A stretch of DNA of 64,000 bases from Bradyrhizobium diazoefficiens. GTDB lineage: Bacteria > Pseudomonadota > Alphaproteobacteria > Rhizobiales > Xanthobacteraceae. Under the pieces are notes generated by a model. That model had not been told where the DNA came from, made no database searches, and saw nothing but the letters and a program-made list of their open reading frames with translations. This document shows positions 26,375-34,176 of this stretch, piece after piece; positions within the stretch are counted from its first letter, which is position 1, and each line of letters begins with the position of its first letter. The stretch is from contig NZ_JAFCKW010000019.1 in the NCBI RefSeq assembly GCF_018129965.1, forward strand, positions 34,728 to 98,727. The letters are read 5' to 3'. The position numbers were made by a program, and so were the translations under genes.

Positions 26375-26656
26375 ATGCGTACTTATTTTGGCGAATTCAA
26401 CCGGGTGGTCGGCGACAACATTCGCCGTGCCATGAGCGTCCTCCGATCCTGGGGTCTCGACGTGCAGTTGCTACCGCACAAGACCGCACTACGGATCGAG
26501 CGACCGGACGATATGTCGTGGACCGATTTCAAGCGTGCCATCCGCGCTGTGCTGCAGCCCCGGCGCGGATCGGCGATGATCTCAAGCGAATCCACGGGGC
26601 GGACCTACGTCTGCAGCAATCGGGGCAACCAGCCCGGCGATTTCCAGCGTCAGTGA
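26375..26656 (+). CDS. Unknown 93-residue protein, operon gene 2
   Basis: A 93-residue basic protein that I do not recognise. It has conserved-looking blocks (RAMSVLRSWG, WTDFKRAIRAVLQPRRGSAMISS, STGRTYVCSNRGNQPG) that suggest an alternating strand-helix fold rather than noise. The start at 26375 follows a strong ribosome site (GAGGAGTAAGGTA). Its stop overlaps the GTG of the next gene (GTGA at 26653-26656). It is the second gene of the HTH/DUF2971 operon. Confidence 0.6.
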   Translation: MRTYFGEFNRVVGDNIRRAMSVLRSWGLDVQLLPHKTALRIERPDDMSWTDFKRAIRAVLQPRRGSAMISSESTGRTYVCSNRGNQPGDFQRQ

Positions 26657-27567
26657 GAAGGGACTTCGCGGTGCTGGCCTTTCACGAAACCGAGACGTGC
26701 GAGGGCATCATCCAGCATCTCGAGCAGCGCCAGTGCGCGTGGCGCTCGGACGTACAGATACGCGACAGAGGCAGCGAGACGTCGGCGGATGCCCGCGTCG
26801 AGATGACGTTCCGCCTGGGTGACCAGCTCTATGCCATCGAGCACACCGGCATCGAGCCGTTCGACGGCTTCATGGCGCATCAAAATCGTGCTGCATCACT
26901 ATTCTTGCCGCTTCAGGCCGCCGCGGCTGCGGCGTTGGGCTCGGTGTTGGCCAACGGCGTCGTCATCGAAATGCACCTGCCGATCGACGCCTTCACGGAT
27001 CGCAAGATGCCCGAGGTGCGCGCCATTCAGGCCGCGTTGCTCGCCTGGATCACCGCCACCGCGCCGACACTGCCGCCGCGTCGCTATGCCGATTATCGGG
27101 ACACGCTCGTGACGGCCCAGCCGGCCGGCGTGCCGTTTCAGGCTTCCTTAGTACGGTTCGACGGCATCGCCGGGATGGAGGGCCGATTCCAGCTCAAGCA
27201 TCTGACGCGCGGCAGCGAGACGCCGCGCGTCGAGCGCATCGCGCGCGCCTGCGAGAAGAAGTTTCCCAAGCTCGCGCGCTGGAAACAGTCGGACGGCGCC
27301 CGGACCGTCTTGGTATTCGAAGACAATGACGTGCAGCTTACCAATGTTTCTATCGTCGCCGAGGCCTACCTTCCGATCGCCAGCGCGCGCGCCGACGCGC
27401 CGGACGAGACCTATATGGTCTCGACCTATACATCGCCGTGGTACGCGTGGCCGCTGTTGGTCGCCGGGCAGAGCTATTTCGACCTCGCGGCGATCAGCCA
27501 TCCCATTCATTTCGAGATGGACACGAGCGGCCGTCTCCTCAAACCGGGCTTGACGGCACATGTCTGA
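26653..27567 (+). CDS. Unknown 304-residue protein, possible nuclease-like, operon gene 3
   Basis: A protein of 304 residues from GTG 26653, overlapping the previous gene by 4 bp; a second GTG is at 26671. Residues 45-70 (ADARVEMTFRLGDQLYAIEHTGIEPFDG) have the strand-turn-strand and IEHT look of some restriction-like fold families, with E63 as a possible metal ligand. The rest is unassigned. It overlaps the DUF2971 gene by 8 bp (27560-27567). The nuclease idea is weak; the operon coupling is firm. Confidence 0.6.
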   Translation: MRRDFAVLAFHETETCEGIIQHLEQRQCAWRSDVQIRDRGSETSADARVEMTFRLGDQLYAIEHTGIEPFDGFMAHQNRAASLFLPLQAAAAAALGSVLANGVVIEMHLPIDAFTDRKMPEVRAIQAALLAWITATAPTLPPRRYADYRDTLVTAQPAGVPFQASLVRFDGIAGMEGRFQLKHLTRGSETPRVERIARACEKKFPKLARWKQSDGARTVLVFEDNDVQLTNVSIVAEAYLPIASARADAPDETYMVSTYTSPWYAWPLLVAGQSYFDLAAISHPIHFEMDTSGRLLKPGLTAHV

Positions 27568-28549
27568 AACCAACACTCCCGACCATAGCCGTGTGCCGTT
27601 GCCGCCGCAGCTTCAACAGGCGATCGAGGCGTTCAAGGGCTGGACGAGCCAGCATCTCCTGTCCGAGCAGAACGACAGCACGATTGCGACCACCCTCTAT
27701 CACTACACCGATGTGCGCGGTCTCAAGGGCATGCTCGAGGCCGGACAGATCTGGTTCACCGACTACCGGCATCTCAACGACCCCAGCGAGTTGACCCACG
27801 GCATCGATATGGCCCGCGATGTGGCCCAGCACATTGCCACCGGAGCGGATGGCCGGGTCCGGCTGTTTCTCGACTACTTTCTCGATCTCTTTCGACACGA
27901 CAATTTCGCACCGACCCTGGAATTCTTCATCGCCTGTTTCAGCCGTGCACGAGACGATCTCGGCCAGTGGCGCGCCTATGCGGACAACGGACGAGGCGTC
28001 GCGATCGGGCTCTCCCCATCGCTCTTCGCCGTCGCCGACGCTCCGCCACCCGGTCAGCTTCCGGAGTTTGTTGGTCCGGTTCGCTACAGTCTGGCCGATG
28101 TGTGCGGCCGGCACGAAGCCTGTCTTGAGGAAGCAGCGGCGATCTTTCTCGCCGCCGCGAACGCCAACGCCGATCTGCTGGCCGACAAAACTGTCGGCAT
28201 CCCGTTCATGGACCAGTTCGTCCGCGAGATCATCGCTTCGCCGCTGATCTGGAACTGCCTCACCTCGAAGCACCCTGCTTATGAGCACGAGCAGGAGGTG
28301 CGTCTGGTGATGATGGGAACGCCGGCCGTCGTCTCGCCATTCGTCACGACGCGCTTTCGCGGCAGCGAGATCGTTCCCTACATCGCCCAGCCGATGCCGC
28401 TCCGCGTCCAACACAAGATCGCCGAGATCGTCGTCGGTCCAGCGGCGCCGCCCGACGCCGAGCGGACCGTGCGCACCATGCTCCGCTCCATCGGAATCAA
28501 TTGGGACTTTCCCATCGGCCGATCCGACATTCCCTATCGGGCGTCCTGA
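27560..28549 (+). CDS. DUF2971 domain protein, operon gene 4
   Basis: A 329-residue protein with DUF2971 marks: LYHYTDVRGLKGMLEAGQIWFTD, LNDPSELTHGID (about 46-80), FIACFSRARDDLGQWRAYADNG and RGVAIGLS (about 120-155). The family shares features with ADP-ribosyltransferase-like folds (H-Y-T at the first strand), and appears in defence loci; enzymatic activity here is inferred. It ends the four-gene operon. All the family marks are present, so it appears intact. Confidence 0.78.
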   Translation: MSETNTPDHSRVPLPPQLQQAIEAFKGWTSQHLLSEQNDSTIATTLYHYTDVRGLKGMLEAGQIWFTDYRHLNDPSELTHGIDMARDVAQHIATGADGRVRLFLDYFLDLFRHDNFAPTLEFFIACFSRARDDLGQWRAYADNGRGVAIGLSPSLFAVADAPPPGQLPEFVGPVRYSLADVCGRHEACLEEAAAIFLAAANANADLLADKTVGIPFMDQFVREIIASPLIWNCLTSKHPAYEHEQEVRLVMMGTPAVVSPFVTTRFRGSEIVPYIAQPMPLRVQHKIAEIVVGPAAPPDAERTVRTMLRSIGINWDFPIGRSDIPYRAS

Positions 28550-28582
28550 CCCGGCTCGGGAAGGGGATCCCTGCGATACCGT

Positions 28583-28882
28583 TTACACGGCGTCCTTGGC
28601 CGCCTTGACCGGACGCGCCCTGACAATCTTGCGCGCCGGCTTCGCCTTGAAGGTCATGGCCTCGCCTGTGAAGGGATTCGTGCCTTGGCGAGCCTTGGTG
28701 GCGGGTTTCTTGATGACGACGAATTTGGCGAAGCCGGGAACGAGGAAGACACCGTTCTTCTTCAACTCCTTGTAGCCGATCTCGGCGAGCGTCTCGATAA
28801 CGCCTTTAACGTCCTTCTTGGCCACTTCGTTCTTCGTCGCGATCTGCTCGATCAACTGCGATTTCGTCATCTGCGTTGTCAT
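28583..28882 (-). CDS. HU-family DNA-binding protein
   Basis: A protein of 99 residues from MTTQMTKSQL (28882). It has the HU/IHF fold signature FVVIKKPATKARQGTNPFTGE at about 53-75, and a lysine-rich Ala/Pro tail (KAKPARKIVRARPVKAAKDAV) like that of MDP1/HupB-type proteins. It bends DNA and may serve as an element-encoded nucleoid protein. An upstream in-frame extension of 16 codons is less likely. It is convergent with the DUF2971 gene, 34 bp away. Confidence 0.85.
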   Translation of the reverse strand: MTTQMTKSQLIEQIATKNEVAKKDVKGVIETLAEIGYKELKKNGVFLVPGFAKFVVIKKPATKARQGTNPFTGEAMTFKAKPARKIVRARPVKAAKDAV

Positions 28883-29225
28883 CGTGGCTCCTTTGATTCG
28901 GGAAGCCGCGAGCATAGACGGTGGAATCATGAAAATCAGGGATTTCCGGCGGCAGCGTCAGCGGTCTCGCGCGTCCGGAATCGACAGATCGATGTGGCGT
29001 CGCCCTGCGGGCCGGGCTGTCGGCTGCGCTGAAGCCCCGCGAGTTGCGGGTCTTCACCCTGCGGGCGTCCATCCCTGACGCAAGAGGTGTGGCGCGCGGC
29101 GCGGGCGCGATCTCCTGCGCCGCGTGTGGATCCATCGCAATTGAGAGGAAGAGTGCGGACCGGGTTTCCCGCGACGGGTTGAGGGTCGGGAGAGAGGCTT
29201 CCGGCGCCCGTCGCGGAGAACCGCG
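28883..29225. other. Upstream region of HU and ardC genes
   Basis: A 343-bp divergent intergenic region with no gene. The right end holds the conserved hairpin (29171-29214) found again before the ParB-like gene. Confidence 0.5.
29171..29214 (+). repeat. Conserved hairpin leader, copy 1 (before ardC)
   Basis: Stem GCGACGGG (29171-29178) pairs with CCCGTCGC (29207-29214) around a 28-base loop with GAGAGAG. It ends 12 bp before the ardC start. A second copy with the same stem and a similar loop lies at 34120-34163, before the ParB-like gene. Repetition at matched positions suggests a shared RNA or DNA regulatory element. Confidence 0.6.
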
Positions 29226-30044
29226 ATGTCCAGACATGACCGCAGCGCGCGCGCCGGCCACGACCGTGCGAGCCTTTATACTGAAATCACCGACAAGATC
29301 ATCGCCGAGCTGGAAGCCGGTCGCATCCCGTGGGTTCAACCGTGGGGCACTGCGGCGGTGAGGGCGCCGCTCGCGATGCCGTGCAACGCCACCACGCAGC
29401 GCCGATATTCCGGGATCAACGTGCTGATCCTGTGGGGCGCCGTCATCGAGCGCGGCTTCTCGGGCCAGAGCTGGCTCACCTTCCGCCAGGCACTTGGTCT
29501 GGGCGGCCATGTCAGGAAGGGCGAGCGCGGCACCACTGTCGTCTATGCCGATCGCTTCACGCCGGAGGACGAACGCCGCCGCGCTGCCGAGACCGGGGAG
29601 GAGCCGGGCGCGATCCCGTTCCTCAAACGCTTTACCGTGTTTAACACCGGTCAATGCGACGGATTGCCCGAGGAGATCGCCGCGTCGATTGTCCCGCCGC
29701 CGCCGGGCGAGATCGCGCCGCAGGCCGAGGCTTTGATCGCCGCGGCCGGGGCGGATTTCCGCATCGGCGGTGCGCGCGCCTATTATAATGTCACGGGTGA
29801 CTTTGTGCAGGTGCCGCCGCCTGGCGCGTATTTTGAGCCGATCAACTGGCACCGCACCGCCTTCCATGAGCTCGGTCATTGGACCGGCGCGTCCTCCCGG
29901 CTCAAGCGGGATCACTCCGGATCGTTCGGCTCGAAATCCTACGCGCGCGAAGAACTGGTCGCGGAAATGGCCGGCGCGTTCGTCTGCGCCTCGCTCGGCA
30001 TCGTGCCGACGGTGCGCCACGCCGATTACATCGGCTCGTGGCTT

Positions 30045-30070
30045 GAATAATGGCGAGCTCGCCATTATTC
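30045..30070. repeat. 26-bp perfect palindrome at left edge of the RIT insertion
   Basis: Each half is GAATAATGGCGAG or its complement, with an uninterrupted centre (GAGCTC). It lies between the ardC sequence and the left terminal repeat and has no partner at the right end. Possibly a coupling sequence brought from a former site, or the target's own palindrome. Confidence 0.75.
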
Positions 30071-30071
30071 G

Positions 30072-30102
30072 AGTAATCAGCAGCAGATCATAATGTGAAG
30101 GA
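30072..30102 (+). repeat. RIT terminal inverted repeat, left
   Basis: It begins AGTAATCAGCAGCAG and is the exact reverse complement of 33885-33915. The match stops on the outer side at 30071 and on the inner side at 30103. Confidence 0.92.
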
Positions 30103-30165
30103 GCACCACCTTTCCGGTGTTATGCGGGGATGGTGTGCGATCTCCTCCACATTATTTCCTTGCCG

Positions 30166-31170
30166 CTAAAGGGTATCGAGCCAGGCGAGAACGCTCTGGT
30201 CCTGTTTCCACGATGGTCGCTTCGTCGATCGTGAGGGGCTTTCGAGGCGTTCCAGTGCCAGGCGCTTTGTTTCCAGATTTGCCTGAGCGTAGTGGTTTGT
30301 GGTGTCGAGGCTGACATGGCCGAGCCAGCTCCGGATCACAGTGACGTCAACACCTGCCGCCACCAGATGCACCGCCGTCGCATGACGGAAGCTATGAGGT
30401 GTTACATGCTTCGAAGTCAGGCTGGGCGTGATCTTCGCTGCCGCTTCGACGTATTGCGCTAGTTTGAAGCGGACACCCGATGCGCCGAGCGGGACACCAT
30501 ATCGATTAACGAAGATGGGCTCGTCGTCGGCCCTCGGCTGTCGCATGAGCTGCGATCTTAGCAACGACACGGTTTCTGGCCAAAGGGGGCTCAGCCGTTC
30601 CTTCCGTCCCTTGCCGTAAAGACGCACGCAGGTTGGCGAATCGAGCCGGATCGCCCGCGGGCAAACATCGAGCGCCTCCTGGATGCGCGCTCCGGTATTG
30701 TAGAGGAAGCAGAAGAGCGCGTGGTCGCGTTGCCCCTCAATCGTCGAGCGATCGGGCTGCGCCAGAATGGCCTTCACCTCTTCGGGTTCCAGATAGCACG
30801 GCGCATGGACCGGCGCTTTCTTCATGGGCACGTGCAGAACCTGCGTACATTGCTCGATGGCCGTCGGCTCGCGATCAGCAACGAAGCCGAAGAAGCTGCG
30901 TAACGCAGATAGGCGACAATTGCGTGTGCCGATCGTATCTCCACGTTCCTGCTCGGTGTGTTGCAGGAAGGCCTTAACCTCCGAGGCCGTCAGGTCGGCC
31001 AGCGTCAGCTGGACAACCGGCCGGCGCCGGCGTTGAGCCACGAACCGGAGGAACAGGCGCCATGTATCACGGTAGGATCGGACAGTGTGCGCAGAGGCAT
31101 TCCGCTGCTGAACCATCCACTCGTAAAAGAAGGCATGAAGCAGCTTTGGGAACGGGTCGACCGGTTTCAT
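30166..31170 (-). CDS. Tyrosine recombinase, third of RIT trio
   Basis: A 334-residue recombinase. It starts at MKPVDPFPKLL (31170), where ATGA overlaps the stop of the second gene (31167-31170); an upstream extension in the same frame is discarded. The N-terminal SAM-like core-binding domain (RNASAHTVRSYRDTWRLFLRF) is followed by catalytic motifs: Arg in NTGARIQEAL, HSFRH (HxxR), LGH and a nucleophile in TTNHY. All key residues are present. It is likely needed with the other two for transposition of the element. Confidence 0.88.
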   Translation of the reverse strand: MKPVDPFPKLLHAFFYEWMVQQRNASAHTVRSYRDTWRLFLRFVAQRRRRPVVQLTLADLTASEVKAFLQHTEQERGDTIGTRNCRLSALRSFFGFVADREPTAIEQCTQVLHVPMKKAPVHAPCYLEPEEVKAILAQPDRSTIEGQRDHALFCFLYNTGARIQEALDVCPRAIRLDSPTCVRLYGKGRKERLSPLWPETVSLLRSQLMRQPRADDEPIFVNRYGVPLGASGVRFKLAQYVEAAAKITPSLTSKHVTPHSFRHATAVHLVAAGVDVTVIRSWLGHVSLDTTNHYAQANLETKRLALERLESPSRSTKRPSWKQDQSVLAWLDTL

Positions 31171-32543
31171 GTCCGCACTCCTTCTGACGCGTGCAGGCAA
31201 TGTGACGCGAACGTCCGGAAGCGTTCGTTTGCTTGCTGAAGGAGTTCCTGGGTGACCGTGATGTAAACTAGTGTCGAGTGGATATCGCGATGCCCTAGAT
31301 ATGTCGCGAGGAATGGAAGCTTGTCCTGTGGATTGATGCCGGCGCGGTACCATTCGAGAATGCGGTTCACCACAAACGAGTGACGCAAGTCATGGATACG
31401 AGGGCCCGTCTTGCCTTTCGCCGGCTTGAGTCCGGCACGCCGCAGGATGTCAACAAGGCAACCGGCGATCGCGTGCGACGTGTAGCGCGCGTTGCCCTGA
31501 TCGTGCCAGAACAGGCCAGAGTTAGGGCTCTGTGTCACCTTTGCCTTGCGCCTCGCCTCCAGATATTCCCGCAGCGCTGACAGCGGGCTGTCAGCCATTG
31601 GCAGGATTCTCGATTTGAAGAACTTCGTCTCCCGGATGGTAATCGTGCCGATCTGAAGGTCGATATCGGCAAGGTTCAAGCGTGCGAGTTCTCCCAGCCG
31701 CAATCCCGCGCAATAGGTCAGGACCAGCATGGTGTAGAGACTGATCGGCCGCAATGGTGAACGTGGAGAGGGATAGGCTCGAGCGATATCGAGAAGACGA
31801 CGGACCTCTTCCGGGCTGTAAATATAAGGCCGACGCCATTGGCGCGCGACCTGCTGTGCGGGACGGGGGTCCGGACGTCTTGGTTTTGTGCTGGGATCGA
31901 GATGATGCTGCGCCTTAGCCAAGGCGCGAGCGACCCTTTCGCATTCGGCGGCATGGTTGGCGGTTGATCGCGCGGCGGCCCAGTGCTGCAACATGATCGA
32001 TATCGGCTCATCCGACAACTCCGGATGCGCCTGCAAGAAGCGATCGAACCGCCAGAACCAGCGAGCCTGTGTCTGATAGCGATAACCTCTCGCCTGCATC
32101 AGCTTAATACGGTTGCGCATCAGGTCGCTCAGAACGCTGCCGAACGGCGGGAACTGCCGTAGTGCTTCCAGTGCCTGATCGGGATCGGGCGCGAGCAGCG
32201 CTCGTACGATGGCCTTGTCGCTCTTGGCATGGTACTCGGCGCGTAAATCAGCAATGGGATTGCTGACGATCAACGCTTCCTCCACGAGGAAGTCGAGGAA
32301 GCGATTGACGATGCGGGCGTGGTGCAGCAGCGTGGACCGCGCCCAGACAGCACTAGACTCGCTCAACCAGATCTCCAGGACTCTCCGATTCACCTGTGTG
32401 GATTGGTATTGCTGCCGAACGACAACATCCTGGAAGCTGCGTAAAGCCTGTCGATAGGAGATGCGGCTGATCGGACAGCGCAGCCGGAGCCGGCCGAGGT
32501 AGCGCGCAATGATCTTGCCGTCGATGTCGGGCCAAGTGTTCAT
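31167..32543 (-). CDS. Tyrosine recombinase, second of RIT trio
   Basis: A 458-residue recombinase. The larger N-terminal part (about 1-215) holds two helical blocks (SYRQALRSFQDVVVRQQY and KLMQARGYRYQTQARWFWRF). The catalytic half has YCAGLRLGELARL (Arg), HDLRHSF (HxxR), LGH and a TLVYITVTQEL nucleophile segment. It starts within the stop of the first gene (ATGA at 32540-32543) and its own stop overlaps the third gene's ATG (31167-31170). Intact. Confidence 0.88.
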   Translation of the reverse strand: MNTWPDIDGKIIARYLGRLRLRCPISRISYRQALRSFQDVVVRQQYQSTQVNRRVLEIWLSESSAVWARSTLLHHARIVNRFLDFLVEEALIVSNPIADLRAEYHAKSDKAIVRALLAPDPDQALEALRQFPPFGSVLSDLMRNRIKLMQARGYRYQTQARWFWRFDRFLQAHPELSDEPISIMLQHWAAARSTANHAAECERVARALAKAQHHLDPSTKPRRPDPRPAQQVARQWRRPYIYSPEEVRRLLDIARAYPSPRSPLRPISLYTMLVLTYCAGLRLGELARLNLADIDLQIGTITIRETKFFKSRILPMADSPLSALREYLEARRKAKVTQSPNSGLFWHDQGNARYTSHAIAGCLVDILRRAGLKPAKGKTGPRIHDLRHSFVVNRILEWYRAGINPQDKLPFLATYLGHRDIHSTLVYITVTQELLQQANERFRTFASHCLHASEGVRT

Positions 32544-33769
32544 GAGCGCACCTCCTGTCCCGGGATCTCCAAGGCAATTGCGCGCAGATCCTCCGTCGCC
32601 AATTTCAGGTAGGGGATTGTCGATTCCGTTGAACGATGGCCCAATACGTCTCCGATCAGCTTTCGCGGGACCGACGCCCGTAGCAGGCTGACTGCACGTG
32701 CATGGCGGAAGATATGCGGTCCGCGTTTGCCGCTCAGGGTGATGCCTGCCGCCTCGATCCGCCGGCTGACTTCGTTATAAATGCGCACCATGGGGACGTA
32801 GGGCGCGCGGGTGCGGACAAAGATTTCCCGCACATCAGTTTCAGGGCGGCCGTGCCGGAGGTACTCGATCAGCGCTTCCCCGACGGTCTCAAACAACGGC
32901 AGAAGAGAATGATCACCCGTTTTGGAGCGGCGGATGTGCAGAATATCCGCCCGCCAATCGACGTCTTCCAACCGCAACCGGCTTATCTCGCCGGAACGTA
33001 ACCCGTAGGTCGCAAGAAGCTGAAGGATGGCATAGTCGCGCAAGCCCATCGGCGACCGGTCTTTTCGAACAGATTTCAGGACAATCGAGATCTGATCTGA
33101 ACTCAGCGCCGATGGGATGCCTTCATAGGCATAGAGCAGCGGAGCAATAACGTGCTGGGAGAGATCGGCCGCGGTGCGACCTGTCCTGTGAAGATGTTTC
33201 AGCAGCGAGCGAAGCCGCTCGGCAACATCTTTCAAGGACTTCCGCGCCAGCCCTGGGGCCCGCATATCCATGTAGATATCGACGTCGTGAACAGTCAGGT
33301 CTGCAAAACTGGTCGCGTTCGAATGCTTGATGAGCCAGGCACAAAAGTTGCGGGCCTCCCACAACAGGGCGTCGACCGAAGCCGTAGCGAGCCCGCGTTC
33401 CTCCCGCAGCCAAGTACGATACTGGTCGCACGCCTCTCGGCAGATAAGCTCGTCTGGTGCGGCCGCAGGTTCGGGTGGCCAGCGCTTCAAAGCGAGCTTC
33501 AGTAGCGCGTGGATTCCCGATCTGGGAATGCCTGTCCAATAGCGAGCTGGAGCGCGGGCATGACGCTTGCGAAATTGCCGAACCGCAAAGCGCAGATAAT
33601 TCGTTACGTCTATCGGCGTGACCGCTTCAAGAGCAATATTGCGCGCCGCCAGGTACGCAAGAAAGTGATTGGCGTTGCGGCAATAGTTGTGAACTGCAAC
33701 TCGATTATATCGCTGCCGCGTCAGCGCATCCCTAAGCTCCGCGACAAGGGTACCGTATCCATGTGGCAT
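32540..33769 (-). CDS. Tyrosine recombinase, first of RIT trio
   Basis: A 409-residue recombinase with an N-terminal core-binding domain (ALTRQRYNRVAVHNYCRNANHFLAYL) and catalytic motifs ATYGLRSGEISRL (Arg), HIFRHARAVSLL (HxxR), LGHRS and the likely nucleophile Tyr in STIPYLKL. First gene of the trio, starting 115 bp from the right terminal repeat; the promoter must lie in 33770-33884. Intact. Confidence 0.88.
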   Translation of the reverse strand: MPHGYGTLVAELRDALTRQRYNRVAVHNYCRNANHFLAYLAARNIALEAVTPIDVTNYLRFAVRQFRKRHARAPARYWTGIPRSGIHALLKLALKRWPPEPAAAPDELICREACDQYRTWLREERGLATASVDALLWEARNFCAWLIKHSNATSFADLTVHDVDIYMDMRAPGLARKSLKDVAERLRSLLKHLHRTGRTAADLSQHVIAPLLYAYEGIPSALSSDQISIVLKSVRKDRSPMGLRDYAILQLLATYGLRSGEISRLRLEDVDWRADILHIRRSKTGDHSLLPLFETVGEALIEYLRHGRPETDVREIFVRTRAPYVPMVRIYNEVSRRIEAAGITLSGKRGPHIFRHARAVSLLRASVPRKLIGDVLGHRSTESTIPYLKLATEDLRAIALEIPGQEVRS

Positions 33770-33884
33770 GAAGGCTTCCTCAACTGTGTTTGATCAACAG
33801 CCAAGGGTCTCATGCCGGAAATAATGCGCAGCAGATCGCAAGCCGTTTTAGCCGATCTCCACAGGCCAGCTGCGCTTAGAATCT

Positions 33885-33915
33885 TCCTTCACATTATGAT
33901 CTGCTGCTGATTACT
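33885..33915 (-). repeat. RIT terminal inverted repeat, right
   Basis: The exact inverse of 30072-30102. Immediately to its right the ardC codons resume (CTG GAG GTG). Confidence 0.92.
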
Positions 33916-34119
33916 GGAGGTGCTGCGCGAGGATAACCGTGCCGTCGTGCGCGCGGCGAGCGCGGCGTCGAAGGCGTCCGATTTCCTGCTCGCGTTCCAG
34001 CCGCACGCCATCGACGTCGGCGCCGAGGGCAACGAGGAGGCCGCGTGATGCGTTCGCTTCCTACCTCAGCCGTTCGTCGTTGCGGCGCGCTTGAGAGTGA
34101 GAGGAGGGCCGGGGTGTCC

Positions 34120-34163
34120 GCGACGGGTTGGAGGTCGAGAGAGAGTCTTTCGGCCGCCCGTCG
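34120..34163 (+). repeat. Conserved hairpin leader, copy 2 (before ParB-like gene)
   Basis: Stem CGACGGG (34121-34127) pairs with CCCGTCG (34157-34163), with GAGAGAG in the loop, ending 14 bp before the start at 34177. Same layout as 29171-29214. The flanks also match in blocks (a G-rich stretch before and GGAG after). Confidence 0.6.
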
Positions 34164-34176
34164 TGGAGTGATCGAC

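Larger units (their letters stand above)
30045..33915. mobile_element. RIT element (recombinase in trio) inserted in ardC
   Basis: About 3.87 kb. It holds three tandem tyrosine recombinases with ATGA overlaps on the minus strand, flanked by 31-bp perfect inverted repeats (30072-30102 and 33885-33915). Three-recombinase organisation with terminal inverted repeats defines RIT elements. No clear direct target duplication is seen; ardC reads ...TGG CTT GAA at the left and CTG GAG GTG at the right. All three recombinase frames are open, so it may still move. Confidence 0.88.
29226..34048 (+). pseudogene. ardC: ardC antirestriction gene split by RIT element
   Basis: The 5' part (29226-30050, 274 codons) encodes an ArdC-type protein with an N-terminal DUF1738 single-strand DNA-binding region (YTEITDKIIAELEAG, PWVQPW) and a zinc-peptidase-like HELGHW near residue 220. 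It reads ...YIGSWLE and then meets a stop at 30048-30050 inside the insertion. The missing 44 codons resume at 33914 (LEVLREDNRAVVRAAS) and end at a TGA, 34046-34048, in the frame expected of the original gene. ArdC normally shields incoming DNA from restriction. The truncated protein keeps its metal site but lacks the C-terminus. Confidence 0.88.

Noticed and set aside
30166..33769. RIT recombinases as the ICE integrase
   Set aside because: They lie inside a separate element with its own terminal repeats and interrupt an ICE gene, so they are not the ICE's integrase.
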